Assembly (NCBI GenBank): GCA_013176395.1
Contig: JABMLP010000011.1
Location: 62,001-126,000 of the forward strand
Reading direction: 5' to 3'
Source: Venturia oleaginea
Taxonomy: Eukaryota; Ascomycota; Dothideomycetes; Venturiales; Venturiaceae
DNA: 64,000 bases
Both the position numbers and the translations under genes were made by a program. Numbering within the stretch: position 1 is the stretch's first letter; the number at the start of each line of letters is the position of its first letter. Below are positions 42,943 through 54,728 of this stretch, in pieces. The notes under the pieces were generated by a model that saw only the letters and a program-made list of their open reading frames with translations, was not told where the DNA came from and did not search any database.

Positions 42943-44619
42943 CTATGGTGAGCTCCAACCACCAGCAACGTCCACCCATTCATTCAGACAACTACCCTCT
43001 TTACCTTCCACATCCACAATATCTGTATCGCATTTACATCTGCAACCCACTCCGTTCTCGCGCTCTTTGTCCCACGACTCGAAGTATTCGTCTTCCTCCT
43101 TGCGTTTCTTTTCGTCCAATGTTGTCATTTCGAGAAATGGCGTTCGAGGAAGCTGGCGAGCGGGCGCGTTGGCAGGACAATGCTGAATAGTTGTGTGTCG
43201 GTAGCCAAAGTCTCGGAAGTAGTGGACGTCTTTGACAGACAGGAGGGCGCCAGCGGCGAGGGAGTGAATAGGGGCATCACCCCACTGCGCAGACTGTTAG
43301 CAGGCTGGTTACCGAACATCTATCATTTGCAGACTTACTCGCTCCATCCAGAAACCACCACTGCGGTCCATCATGTCAAAGAAATCATTGTACTCCTTAC
43401 TCCTGAACCAGTCGAGTCGTGCAATCTCGAAATTACTCCAGAAATGACACATGTTATACGTCTCGCCTTCCATCGCATCAGGGTCAATATCCGGCAGCGA
43501 GCCAGTTCCGGGTTCCGTTTTCAGGATTTCTTCGGGAAGCGGCTTCTTATATTTGGGATCGTCCTTGGGCAATTTCTTGTCCTTCTTTTTCTTGTCATCC
43601 TTCTCAACAAACATCTCCCACAGTCCCTTGGATGTTAAATTGTTGGTTCGCATGTAAGCCGAAGCGTAGCGGAAAATGTTAGGAACCGTCTCTTTCAATT
43701 CCTTGACCGCAATAGTAAACCCGTATGTTTTGTTGTTGTTCTCCATCTCAATGAAGGGGTCGTAAGTAATGTCGCAGAAGTATTTGATCTCAGGTTCCAG
43801 TCGCCAGTACCACTTGTACTTTGCGAGAAGAGGATGTTTGTAGAAATGACCAGAGTAGAAGCGACACATGTGGTGATAGCTTTCCATGCCTCCATACTGC
43901 GCAATCGTTAGTAGCGTCTCTGACCAGTGTGATTACGAATAACGTACCATGATCGCCGCATCGCCTTGCTTCCTGATGCCTTCTCTTGCAACCTCTTTGT
44001 CCACCCAGTCCGGATATCCCCACATTGCTGGATCAATCTTTCCAAATTCGACTGTGCCGCTGGTGTAGTTTACAATCGTCTCTTTGAAGGTGGAATTGAA
44101 GTCTCCGTCGTTCAAAAAGACGTACGGATAGTGAAACCAGCGATTGAAATGCCTCTCGATTGACTTGATCGACTGCAGCACCCCATCCAACTCCTTATTC
44201 CTTGCCAACACCACAAAGGCTGCGTTGGCTCGAGGTTTATTGGCCTCCCGTTCAGGCTCCAGACATCCTGTCGTGAAGACGCTGTCATGTTTCCTACTGA
44301 TTTGCCTGTCGAGGTCATTAGCTTAGTGAAATTAGATGTGGAGAGGTATGACAAACCGTATCGAAGGAGGAGATCCAGACGGAATCAGCACGCGCCCTGG
44401 CGACTCTGGATGGCGCAAAAGTAGAACAAGTACTAGTATTATCGCAGCAATTGGGAATATCAGAACAACAACAAAGGGTATCGAGATTGTTTTTATGCGT
44501 ATCCGCCGTCGCAGGAGAGCTCTGGGTGAAAAACGACTGCCATTCTGCGAAACATCGCCAAACGACGAAGGTAAAGACGGTTTTTGTAGATTATTGGTGA
44601 AGTATTGTAGAAAGCCCAT
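42943..44619 (-). CDS. KRE2/MNT1-family alpha-1,2-mannosyltransferase (GT15)
   Basis: Proposed exons 44357-44619, 43948-44305, 43339-43896 and 42943-43284; introns 51, 51 and 54 bp, with TGCTAAC/CTAAC branch sites. A type II Golgi protein: cytosolic basic stretch (RRRIRIK), a membrane anchor (IPFVVVLIFPIAAIILVLVLLL), then the GT15 catalytic domain with NAAFVVLARNKE, YPYVFLNDGDF, KYKWYWRLEPEIKYFCD and TYNMCHFWSNFEI, which holds the proposed catalytic Glu. It adds mannose from GDP-mannose to O- and N-glycans. A Lys/Asp-rich insert (KDDKKKKDKKLPKDD) and a Cys-rich tail (CRCKCD) are extra. The frame stays open upstream to beyond 44763 with sensible residues but no ATG, so a short upstream exon may be missing. 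Confidence 0.9.
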
Positions 44620-45517
44620 TAGGGACTTTTCGTGAAGAGGTTGTGAGGGAGGAGGAGCTTCGACGTCGTCCAGAATGGTCTCTGGTATGTTGACGGTCGG
44701 AGGATTTGGCCGCGACACCGTCGAGCGTCGGCGGGCTTTATCCCGCCCGCTGTTTGAATCCACCTTGGAGGCTTGAGATGGGCTACGGCCTGAAAGACCT
44801 TAGAGGATGACAGCTTGTTATCTGGCAAGACGATGGTTGGGCGTTGTGGTGGTGGTGGTGGTGGTGTCGGGGGAGGTGTTTGTTTGGTGGTAGGTAGGTA
44901 AGGAGGTAATAAGTGACAAGGCAGAGCTATCTTTTGAGCGATAAGCTGGTCGAGGGCGCCTTGAAGTACCGAAATATAGTTGGGCCTTTTGCAACTGGAA
45001 TTGAATTGTAGGCGGTTGCGATGTGTAGAAAATGGCGCGGGAGGGTTAAGAGGTCTCCTGTTCGTTATGGTGAGTAGATGTGGATACAACTTTTACATGG
45101 CCCAAGCGAGACGCGGCTGAGGTGTCGTCCAATGTGGTGAGTCCTGTTGTTCGTGGTTTTCCTGAGCGAAGATCAAGATCTCCGTTTCGTATGCACGATA
45201 GATGCCAGCTCGGACGGACCCGTGGTGTTAAATTAAGGATTAATTGAGACAATCGAGGGTGAATGCATGTCAGCAGAGAAGTGCTCTGATGCTTTTGCTG
45301 TCGCTGTTGCTGGGCGCTGCAGGTGTGCCAAGGAGCTTTCGGGGGCCAAGAATACTAAGATATTTCAATTCGACCATCATATGCTCCAGCCTGCAAAGGG
45401 GTAAACAATATCATACCAACCGCTGGCCCTGAGAAGATCCTGCACGCTAACAAGAGGCAGCTGTTCCGCCGAAATAATTATTAAGAATCATCTCTCCACA
45501 AACAACCCCTCGCCAAA
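44620..45517. other. divergent promoter region
   Basis: Lies between the mannosyltransferase (minus) and DUF4604 gene (plus). Includes a (GGT)n run near 44850-44866. If the mannosyltransferase has an upstream exon it would be here. Confidence 0.5.
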
Positions 45518-46060
45518 ATGTCGTTCAAATCAAACCAGCTCTCCTATTCCCAGAATGAGCCCGCCTTCCTGCGAAGAATCCGTGGCGACATTCGAGCATC
45601 CGTTGACGACCCAGACCGCCAGATCAATCCAGTTGCACGTCCGACAGTATCAAAACGCCTCAAAAAACATGTGGAAGATGATGATGCGCCAACCTATGTA
45701 CTTGAAGAGACCAACCAGGACCTGTCCAAGGAGGAATACGAGGCTATGTTGAAAGGCGAAGAAGCTGCAGCAAAGGATGCTGTTGAAGCAAAGGCTCCAA
45801 CCGAATCCGATTCAGCCCTCACCACTTCGGAAGACGCTGGCATTTCCAGCGCCAACTCAAAGCGAAAGGTCGCTGAGGTTGGAGGCCTTCCGAGAAAGAG
45901 AAAGGCCGCGAAGATTGTTGGTCAGGACAAGGACGGAGATGTCGACACCTTGAAGATGCAAACCGGAAAGGCGCCAGAAAAGAAAGACGCAAAGAAGCCA
46001 CCAAAGAAGAAAAAGACGAAGGCTATCAAGCTTTCCTTCGGCGATGATCAAGAGCCTTGA
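45518..46060 (+). CDS. DUF4604-family nuclear protein (KIAA1143-like)
   Basis: 180 codons, single exon. The N-terminus SFKSNQLSYSQNEPAFLRRI is the family signature, followed by a DAPTYVLEE and KEEYEAMLKGEE block, then a Lys-rich tail ending KKTKAIKLSFGDDQE. It looks disordered and basic, likely nuclear. No molecular role is known to me. Start ATG has a good leader (CGCCAAAATG). Confidence 0.85.
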   Translation: MSFKSNQLSYSQNEPAFLRRIRGDIRASVDDPDRQINPVARPTVSKRLKKHVEDDDAPTYVLEETNQDLSKEEYEAMLKGEEAAAKDAVEAKAPTESDSALTTSEDAGISSANSKRKVAEVGGLPRKRKAAKIVGQDKDGDVDTLKMQTGKAPEKKDAKKPPKKKKTKAIKLSFGDDQEP

Positions 46061-46426
46061 GACGATCGCATTGTGACGCAGCCAAGCCTTTGACTCTGCT
46101 ACTCCTTGGTCGAATCACTGGGGAGCTATCTACTTACTCGTACATACAACCGGCTGCGGATCACTGCATCAGAACTCGAGACAAACCATGTCCATCACGT
46201 GTCCATCACATGTGGTATTCATTTGGGAGTGCCGTTCATATCGATATCGATGTTGTGCACAGAACCCCTCGTTCAAGGGCCACGAGCCATCACTCCGAAA
46301 TCACGTTTAACACTCAACTACTCGCCCAATTTGAAAAAATTAAAAATGTGAGATCACTCCCACGAAAAGCTACCCTGGTTTCGCAGTAGAAATTCTCTGC
46401 TTATGTTCATTTCATTCGAGAGTAGT
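46061..46426. other. convergent 3' regions
   Basis: Between a plus-strand gene and the minus-strand ligase gene; nothing beyond 3' UTRs seen. Confidence 0.5.
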
Positions 46427-48904
46427 TTAGAGTGGCGGCAGACTCTCTCTACATATAGGGCATTGTAACCTGTACCTCATCGCGCTCTCCAGACACTTCG
46501 TGTGAAAAATATGACGGCAAGGTGTAACCATATACATCCTCCTTGCCAGAAGATTTCCCGCGAATGAACTACCCTCCACCTCACTGGCTCCAGCAGGGAC
46601 AACAGGAGCCTCGATAAGACCCATGCAAATGGCACAATCTGATGTCCACTTACCCTTCATTTCCTTGTCTTTGTTTTGCAAGTTGGACGTCGACCTTGTC
46701 GACACAAGGGAAAGCGCGTTATCATCGACGGCAGCTTGCGTGAAGCCAATGGGCATACTAGCACCTTCGTCGTCTTCACGGAGAATTGGATGATAATCAT
46801 AAGCCGGCGGAACCCAGGAACTTGGCACAAAAAGTCTCGGCCCCAGCGCTTCCTGCACAAACAAAATCCAGACCTGACACCAGACCCATCCCGCTAGCAC
46901 CAGAAATGTGAAACCATCCGTCTTCCCCCATAGGACATTATCTTCCACAGTGTAGAAGTACCAAATCGGCAATAACCGCAGGGCACTTTGTCCAATGACG
47001 AACTTCCAGAGCAGTGCCTTTCGACAATTTCGTATGGCATTTCTGTAGATTTGTGGAGCCCAGAAGGAGAGGTAGATGAAAGAGATGGTATTTGAGTAGG
47101 CGGAGCGGAGGACAGGGTACCATGATGTGGCGTGGAGGGAGAGAAAAACGATGCAGAGTAGGGCAAGGTAGAATTTGCCGTATAGCGAGCCTAGTTCACG
47201 ACGGGCGTCATTTGCTTCTGTCGGTTGGGTTGTTGTTACAACAGGAGTGGTCTCATCGGTTGATTCGTCTTGGTCGAAGGGAAGGGACATCGCTGATGCG
47301 CCCGAAGCAAGGGCTGCCCGCGATGAGATTGGTAATGGAAGAGAGTCTACTCCTGCTGCCGTGATGATGGGTACAGGAGCGGGCAATGTTACTTGCCGTG
47401 GGTTGTCCGCGGGTTGGTCGTTTGGGCTCGTAGACGCAGGCGCTTGCTGACGCTCCTGCCGCCTTCTTTCTTGTACCTGAATCGTCCATATATCTAAAAA
47501 GAACCTCATGTCAAAGAAGCACACCGTGAGAAATGCCACGAAAGCTGTGCTGAGCAGAACTGGCGAGGCAGAGTCTATCAGCATGCCGAGGGGTAGAAAT
47601 GCCATGCCCACAAAGCCATCACCCAGCGACAAGAGACCAATCGTGTATGTACTGACTCTGCTTCGAGTTGACGGTGTGAAAGACTGCTTCATCTGGCCCA
47701 CTGTGAGGTAGAGCTGCCCGGCCAGTATGATGCCAAAGAGAAGGGTATAATTGATTCCAGCCCGGATGTATACCTCCTGCTTCTCTCCCACCAGATGATT
47801 GTCTTCAGACGGGGTATAGTCCGGTGAGCCCTTGGACTCAATTACAAAGCCGCAATCTGGCGAGAACACCAGAGCTGACACTGTCAACGGTGGAGGACGA
47901 AGGTCATTGTGGCCGTTTGGGAAGCGCAATTCCTTTTCTATATCCGCGATCTTGGAAGAGTTTACAGAAACTGAAGCACCATTCTTCTGCTTGGCTTGCA
48001 AAGGGTGTTGCTGAAGATATACGATAAGATCGCAATGAGGAGAGTAGGCGTTGTCAGAAGAGCTGTCTATGGACGATGAGTAAGGATTAATAGTTTCCAA
48101 CTCCCTAGAGCCCTGCAACTTGATAATCCTTCGCAGTCGGGGCTGGAGGGCTTCTTGGCCCGCCCTGAACAGGTCCTCATTGAGTCCAAGATGTGGGAGG
48201 GCGAAGATGCCAGCAAATTTTGTGCTAGAAGTAGTGAGGATCGCGTGCCCGGCATCAACGAAGTGGTGTCCATGTAAGACGACGCTCCACCCATCACCTG
48301 CAGAAGTCTCATCCGCGATTACTGCGGTCGCTTTCATATCAAGCACATGAATGCCATTGTATGACTTCCCATCCCCCCTTTCTTCAAATTCGAGACGAAA
48401 TTGTCCACCCTGGCCAGTGATGTTGCGTTCAAACGAATGGACTAAACGCGCATCTGCAGGCAGAAGGGCGGTGAGATTGAGCTGTGGGCGCTTGAAATTG
48501 GACTCAATCTGTGAGCGCACCCAGCTTCCTCTTACGTGTCCTGAGATGTTGTGATAGATGGGCAGGTTGGCTGACGAGTGGCCTGCAAGTGCCCTCGCAG
48601 CCTCTTCTCGTCCAAGAACGTGGTCGACCTGTTCCCTTGCCCTTGCTTTTACGGCGTCGAGGGCGTTCCAAGCAAAACCATCCTGCTCTTGGAGGCCGGT
48701 GATATTCAGCCAGCGATTGTTTGAAGGGTCGAATTGGCCATAGTGAGTTTTGTTCAAGAGGTCCAGGGCAGCCCGCTCGCGCGCGACAGCTTGATCCAGT
48801 TGGTCGTCTCCTCGGCCGACGACGCTAGAAGGCGGCGACTCTGGAACGAGGAGGAAGAGGATGACCAGGATGATGATGATAATCGCCCGTGGATCCGAGA
48901 ACAT
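46427..48904 (-). CDS. TUL1: Tul1/DscA RING ubiquitin ligase of the Golgi Dsc complex
   Basis: About 825 codons, single exon. A signal/anchor (AIIIIILVILFLLV) leads into a luminal region with conserved NITGHVRGSW-like ISGHVRGSW and a QGGQFRLEFEERG block, then around seven membrane segments (for example YTLLFGIILAGQLYLTV and LLSTAFVAFLTVCFF), and a C-terminal RING-H2 finger: CAIC...CRHIFHTKC...CPIC at the very end. In yeast and Aspergillus this subunit carries the E3 activity of the Dsc complex, which acts in Golgi protein quality control and SREBP cleavage. An upstream in-frame ATG at 48994 would add 30 residues before the anchor; the 48904 start fits a secretory leader better. Confidence 0.9.
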   Translation of the reverse strand: MFSDPRAIIIIILVILFLLVPESPPSSVVGRGDDQLDQAVARERAALDLLNKTHYGQFDPSNNRWLNITGLQEQDGFAWNALDAVKARAREQVDHVLGREEAARALAGHSSANLPIYHNISGHVRGSWVRSQIESNFKRPQLNLTALLPADARLVHSFERNITGQGGQFRLEFEERGDGKSYNGIHVLDMKATAVIADETSAGDGWSVVLHGHHFVDAGHAILTTSSTKFAGIFALPHLGLNEDLFRAGQEALQPRLRRIIKLQGSRELETINPYSSSIDSSSDNAYSPHCDLIVYLQQHPLQAKQKNGASVSVNSSKIADIEKELRFPNGHNDLRPPPLTVSALVFSPDCGFVIESKGSPDYTPSEDNHLVGEKQEVYIRAGINYTLLFGIILAGQLYLTVGQMKQSFTPSTRSRVSTYTIGLLSLGDGFVGMAFLPLGMLIDSASPVLLSTAFVAFLTVCFFDMRFFLDIWTIQVQERRRQERQQAPASTSPNDQPADNPRQVTLPAPVPIITAAGVDSLPLPISSRAALASGASAMSLPFDQDESTDETTPVVTTTQPTEANDARRELGSLYGKFYLALLCIVFLSLHATSWYPVLRSAYSNTISFIYLSFWAPQIYRNAIRNCRKALLWKFVIGQSALRLLPIWYFYTVEDNVLWGKTDGFTFLVLAGWVWCQVWILFVQEALGPRLFVPSSWVPPAYDYHPILREDDEGASMPIGFTQAAVDDNALSLVSTRSTSNLQNKDKEMKGKWTSDCAICMGLIEAPVVPAGASEVEGSSFAGNLLARRMYMVTPCRHIFHTKCLESAMRYRLQCPICRESLPPL

Positions 48905-51900
48905 TGCGTAGAGGTCGTAGTCGACTACATGTTGTGCTTGGACTTCGAAAGACGGAACCAGAGTAGGAGGTCTACAAGGTATGCTAGAATGCATCAGGCA
49001 ACCGTCACCTGACTCCTCAGTTCTTATTCTACTAAGTACCTCTCATCTCACTGCATCTTTATCTTCCTTCTGCCTGTCTCCATCTCCGTCTGTTACCATC
49101 ATCATACCCTAGCAATCCCACCACTCTACACCTCTCCTCAGATGTCCGCCTGCAGATGTCAATCGGGAGCCATCACCATGTGATTTGAAGCTGTAACACG
49201 TCCCCTTCGCCAAGCTGTTGTTATACAGTCTATTCTCAAACCACAGCCTTGCCTCTTGTTGCAGACAGTGCCTCTGGTTACACCTGAGCCTGGTCGGACT
49301 GGCAAGCCGCTAAAGGTGCGAAACAATGTTGGTCTCAACGTCCAAACATGTTTGCTAAGCACAGCGCAGCGGGACGTCCACCACATTCGATAGCTAGACA
49401 GGCCTCATTATGGTTTAGAGCCTTGTCAAACGCAGAAAGATACACTCCTGATCTCTGCAATGTTTCTGGATTGAGCCTGTAGCCGGCCACAAAGCACGAA
49501 AGAACGTCACTCATTATAATACTTGTTGAAGGTACTTCAATCCATACATTGCCTACTCTTCTTTCTATTTGCGTAGATGGTACCTCGTGGACTCTTCTTG
49601 AAATCCAAAAGTCAAATCCCTTGTGTTGACAAGGGCGCAAGGATACACCCTCAACTCGACTGTAACTCCATACGCCATACCACTCTACGCAGTCACCTCT
49701 TGGCCGGCGCAGAATGGGATCAATCCAGAACGACGGACCTGGCTTGCGCCTCTATCTTCTTGCCTGTTAGGACTGTCAACATTGGTCTAATTTGTCCGCA
49801 TCTATTCGCTCATAGCCGGATTCCCAGGAAAGTTGGGACTTGATGATGCACTAATCACTGTTCCATGGGTATAATAATTATCAAGTCTCTCAGAACTCAG
49901 GTCAACAATCAGCTTACCGTCGCAGGTCTTTGCCAGCATTTTCACAGGAACCACCATCCCAGGTATAACTCTGAACACCGAGCCCCAAGAAATGCACATT
50001 AATATGCTCAGGAGTCGTACGGCCCGGATGACGTGTAAGCTCCGCCTCCATCAATAGTCTGTTCGTCAACTGATCGAGACCAGGGACTGCTTGCAATGTT
50101 CTAGTTTTGTCACATCTGGAACTCCACTCCACCCTAATCTGCGCTTCTACCCCAGCGGTCAAAGGTATCATCGTTGCGGCCGCCCAAAAGTTGTCACAGA
50201 AGCTGGGTGTCAGGAAGAAGGAGCCCTTTTCGTCTCATAGTTTATATGCTGAGTGTGGTAAGGGCGATCTAGAGAAGTTGGCAGTCGACGTCTCTGTCAC
50301 GACGATTCATCAATATGAATATTGACTTTCTCCATCTTATCTTTGTGGGTCCACCTCGCACTGAGCAATAAAATATCAAAGCCGCATGATCCTCGAAGGA
50401 ATTCAGTTGGCTCTTTCACCTGACACCAATGCGGCGAGCAGGAAAGGTCGGCCTCTGGCAGGAATCGCAGTTCGGGGCTGTAGGAAACAGCAGTCATCCG
50501 CTCAAGAGCTTGAATACTGATCCTTGTGTTGCTACTGGATATACGACTGGCATGACGACGCATCCGTTGAGCAGCTACCTCCCTAACAAGCCTAACAGTC
50601 TTAAGCTCCCAAGCCTTGCGTTTTTCAAAAATGCCAAATCAGTCCTCCCCAGCCCACGATTTGAGAAATGATTCCAACACCGGGTTGTTCATTGCTAGGA
50701 GAAGGGACCCGTCCTCGTGCTTGCTCTTGGTGTGTAGATGTTATGTGAAGATTGTACCTCCCTAAAATTGGGAGAGATCTTTTGTTAGACACAAAACAAG
50801 AATCATTCATTTTTATTTTATCTGCCTAGGGGCTTTGGTTGGCTGAATCCCGCTTGCCAAACTGTTCTTCTATCCACATTGGTACTTGTTCTATTCGCAC
50901 AGTACAGGAAATAGCATTTGTTTCTCTTCCCGGAACCGAAATTGTGTTTGAAACCCGATCGCTTAGGCTTCAACCGATGTTGTTAAGTTTCTAGCAATTT
51001 GAATGTTGGAAAATTTGGGAAATTAGCGTTTCAATTCTTTTGGTTTGGGTAGAGAATGGGCCGGCATTCAAGATTATCTACCCGACATGAATGTTCTCTT
51101 TGTTACCACATTTTAGCATCGTGCTAATGGTCTCCCATGAACCCGATGCCTTGCCCTCGTCGCTCCAGGTCGCACTGGAATGACACTCCACATTGCCGAT
51201 GTTCTTGGCAGTCATTCGTCCATCGTGAAGGTGACTGGGAAAGATCCATCAGCTCTATTGACCCGCTTATGGATCCGAGTCCCTCGTAGTAACGAGATAG
51301 GATATGATGGTCATGTAAATTTGGACATTTCTGCCTCAGCATTGACCGCCAGACCGTTGCCGTCGCACTAACCAACCGAGATGATATTGGTTTCGCCGTG
51401 ATGTATTCGAACTCGAGCATGGCTTGAACCTCTCGCGTGGTATTACCACTGTCAACCAACTCTACGGTGAGGAAAATGCTGTCGCTGGGTGCAAGGTGAA
51501 TGGCAGAGGGGTCAAAGTCAAGTGCGAAGTGCGTTCTCCATCTATTTCGGTGGTGAAGCGTCGGTTGACATCTGAACGCAAACGATCATGATTGATACTC
51601 ACAGTGGCTTCAACCGCTCCTTTCGTCATAGAGAGGAGTTGATGGGTGTCGGTATCGCTTGTGGAATCCTTCATGATGAAGAGTGGAAGAACAATATATT
51701 CGATTCCTGGTCCTTGGCACGCGGTTCGCTTGGTGGGCGTGGGCGTCCGTCTCGACAAACACAACAGAGCAACTCCTCAAAATCACTCCACCAAAAGCAA
51801 ATCAATCACCACAAACACTTCCCTATTGTACGTCCAAACATAATCACGACATCTCTGCCAGCTCTCAGAAATATTCGGAAACAATACAGCTGACACTGTT

Positions 51901-51927
51901 CCCACAGGCTTCGAACCACACATCAAC
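48905..51927. other. 3-kb gap, no firm gene; possible decayed or unrecognised gene
   Basis: Holds promoters of TUL1 and of the Ran-binding gene. A minus-strand open stretch at 49914-50171 (GVEAQIRVEWSSRCD..., HINVHFLGLGVQSYTW) ends in a GTAAGC splice-like donor and might be an exon of a secreted protein. A second minus-strand stretch (51124-51560) also reads protein-like across a frame change. Neither could be joined into a gene or assigned a family. The part near 50870-51100 is AT-rich. Confidence 0.4.
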
Positions 51928-52833
51928 ATGGCAGACACCGCACATAAGCTCGAAGCCCCCGCTGCCGATGCGGGGCCAACTCTGAACGAGGAGGCCACCG
52001 AGAAGCTGACCACCGAGAAGCTGACCACCGAGAAGCTGACCACTGGAAATGCTAAGAAGTCGTCCGAGGAAGAGAAGCCGGCAACCATCACTGAGAAGGC
52101 AACTGCCGCCACAACAGCGGTCAAGGACAATGTCTTCTCCATGTTCGGTGGTGGTCCGAAGAAGGACAAAGTTGAAGAAGAGGAGGGCGAGAACGATCGT
52201 TCCGGAAGTGCAAAGGCAATGGCCGCCAAAGAGGGTGCCGATGTACGTTCATACAAATCATCGTCATTTCAGGTTCCCCCCCCACTAACATTGAACTTGC
52301 AGGACGAGGAGAAGCCCGACGAGGCCGAGCCAGATGTACACTTCGAACCCGTCGTCCGCCTCACCGAGAAAGTCGATACCAAGACCAACGAAGAACTAGA
52401 GGAATGCGTTTTCAAGATGCGAGCTAAGCTCTTCAAATTTGACCGCGAGTCTCGTGAATGGAAAGAGCGTGGCACTGGAGATGTCAGACTACTCAAGCAC
52501 CGCGAGAATGGCAAGACCCGTCTCGTAATGAGACGTGACAAGACGCTCAAGGTGTGCGCCAACCACTACGTTGTTCCGGACATGAAGTTGAGCCCCAACG
52601 TTGGATCCGACCGATCTTGGGTGTGGAACGCGGCAGCCGATGTGAGCGAAGGAGAGCCCGAGGCACAGACTTTGGCTATTCGATTTGCCAATAGCGAGAG
52701 TGAGTGATGCTGGCTCTGTACCATTTATGTAGATACAAAGGTTTCTAACATGGCAACAGACGCCAATCTCTTCAAGGAGGCCTTCATCAAAGCACAGCAA
52801 GAGAACGAAGTCATCTTCAAGGCCGCCGAATAG
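51928..52833 (+). CDS. YRB1: Ran-binding protein 1 (Yrb1/Sbp1), three exons
   Basis: Exons 51928-52242, 52303-52699 and 52760-52833; introns 60 and 60 bp with CTAAC branch sites. The acidic N-terminus includes three EKLTT repeats. The Ran-binding domain begins [13 protein letters not shown] and includes [28 protein letters not shown], the RanBD1 signature, then [11 protein letters not shown] and WVWNAAAD. The domain binds RanGTP and helps RanGAP release it at nuclear pores. The first intron is a multiple of three and free of stops, so retained transcripts would still be in frame. Confidence 0.95.
52010..52041 (+). repeat. 15-bp repeats coding EKLTT
   Basis: About two to three exact 15-base units (GAGAAGCTGACCACC) in the N-terminal, disordered part of the Ran-binding protein. 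In frame, so length changes would be tolerated. Confidence 0.7.
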
Positions 52834-53805
52834 CTGCACCACTAAACCCACGCTCCAAGGAAATGGCATTGATGGAAAGAGCGCAGCATCACAAATTCCC
52901 AGCCACCATCACAGCGACCCGGCATCAGAGGCTCCATCTGGACGAAGACCGCCACATGGAAACCCACACATAACACGACCTAGCATCAACACCACCTTCA
53001 CTCGAAAGAAAAACTCGCCCCACATTACCGTGATTCCATTCACCATCATGCCCTTCAACTCGGTCGATTTGTTGGTTGTTTTTGAAAGCGTTCTTACAGC
53101 TGATTTTTAGCGGAGGCAAAAAGCCTTGACAATGCCGTGGAAGACGAAACGCGAAGGAGACATGAGTGGTAGGCTCATAGTTAGATAGACACCCCAGCCA
53201 TTTTATGTAGAGCCAAATCAATAATTGTGGTCGAGCTTTATAGCCGGCCGTGATTTATATTGACGTTTGAGTTCTGGGTTGACTTTCTTGTGATGTTCAG
53301 ATCCATCTCAATTGCGATGTGATGTGCCCCCGCCATGCCCCTCCTTCTGGTCAACCAAAATGAGTTTATCATGTTGTATTAGGAATGAAGATTGGGAAAT
53401 TTTTGGGCAACACTATTTCCAAGTTGCGTGAATCCCATGAATATGAATGTATATTCAAATGCTGCGACTCCAGAATACATGGTCGAATCTGACTTCATAT
53501 GCGCGTGCTGCACGAGCCCCTGTCCTTTAACAATTGCGGCCGACCTTCGCATCGCATCGCGACAATCAACACGAAGAACATGCATAATCGCCGGGTGAGC
53601 GACCCACGGATCTGAGTTCTGGCTGCCAGCTAACATTGGTACGCGCAGATTATTTTTGCGACATAAACATTTCGCCCAACTTTGATACATCCATCCATCC
53701 ATCACCAGCCTCCCTCCACGAACCTCCATCCAACAGCAGGACAAGCACCCACGGCACCACCCATATTGACGACACTGAGAGGCAGCTGGGAGAAGACATA
53801 CAAAT
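52834..53805. other. intergenic, no gene seen
   Basis: 3' UTR of YRB1 followed by the TAF14 promoter, which has CATC-rich runs near 53685-53700. Confidence 0.5.
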
Positions 53806-54728
53806 ATGCCGGATGTAAGTCTCACTTCATCGCGCATGCGCAGGAAATGGGAGACCCTTTGTTGACCCTACTCAAACAGATTAAACGAGAGGTGAAGATT
53901 ATCACCGAGCAGCGCATCCTGCCCGATGTCCCAGAGCAGGTCGAGGGCTTCCCTATGCGCGCATGGAGCATCGAAATACATCTTCTCGACGATCAGGGTC
54001 AGCAAGTGCCGGCCAATGTGTTCGAGAAGGTCATGTACGAGCTGCATCCTACTTTCGCGAAGCCCAAGCAGAGTATGTCGCGTTGCCTACCCAAATGACT
54101 CGTCCGAAGCCCCTGATGCTGACAATGTGAAATAGCCTTCAACAAGCCGCCCTTCAAAATCGAGGAACAGGGATGGGGTGAATTCGACATCACCATTCAC
54201 TGTACAGCCGTCGGACAGCGCGGACAAGACTATCCGCTCCAGCACGACCTGAACTTCCAAAACGAGCGCTACGAGGCCAAGCACTCCATTGTACGTTTCC
54301 TTCTTCACTTGCTAGTGACGGCTGCTAACACACTGCACTCAGACCTTCCGCAACCCCAAGCCCGAACTCATCAAGCTCCTTTCACAATCTGGCCAAGTCG
54401 GCGAGAACGGCGCAGCAAAGAAGGCAGCAGGAGGGGACAAGAAGAAGGCGGGCAGGCGAGAGAAAAATGTCGACATGGAGAAGTTGGCAGATGGCCTGCA
54501 GAAACTGCCAGAGGACGATCTCTTGAGTGTCGTGCAGATGGTGCATGATGGCAAGGACCCAAACACATACACCAAGAATGACGTCGAGAGTAAGTCCGAG
54601 GTTCTGGTCGGCCGCGACCAAAGGCTAACTTGAATATAGATGGCGAATTCCACGTCGATCTGTACACGCTGCCTGACACTCTTGTCAAGCAGTTGTGGGA
54701 CTTCACAGCTGCCAAGGTGGATCTCTGA
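53806..54728 (+). CDS. TAF14: YEATS-domain protein TAF14, five exons
   Basis: Exons 53806-53814 (only MPD), 53880-54072, 54136-54290, 54343-54589 and 54640-54728; introns of 65, 63, 52 and 50 bp. Joining the three-codon first exon gives MPDIKREVKIITEQ, the usual TAF14 start. The YEATS domain follows: FPMRAWSIEIHLLD, YELHPTFAKPKQ, PPFKIEEQGWGEFDI and HDLNFQN. It reads acetyl- or crotonyl-lysine on histone H3. A Lys-rich linker and the C-terminal extra-terminal-binding helix (FHVDLYTLPDTLVKQLWDF) complete it. It is shared by TFIID, TFIIF, SWI/SNF, INO80 and NuA3. An ATG at 53848 lies within intron 1 and is not the start. Confidence 0.93.

Noticed and set aside
48905..51927. A secreted-protein gene on the minus strand around 49.8-50.2 kb
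   Set aside because: One exon-like stretch and a donor site are visible, but no start, partner exon or family could be supported; left as a note in the gap entry.
53682..54098. A 138-codon frame beginning MIHPSIHHQPPS and running into TAF14
   Set aside because: It reads through the leader and intron 1; the conserved TAF14 start is recovered only by splicing MPD to IKREVK.
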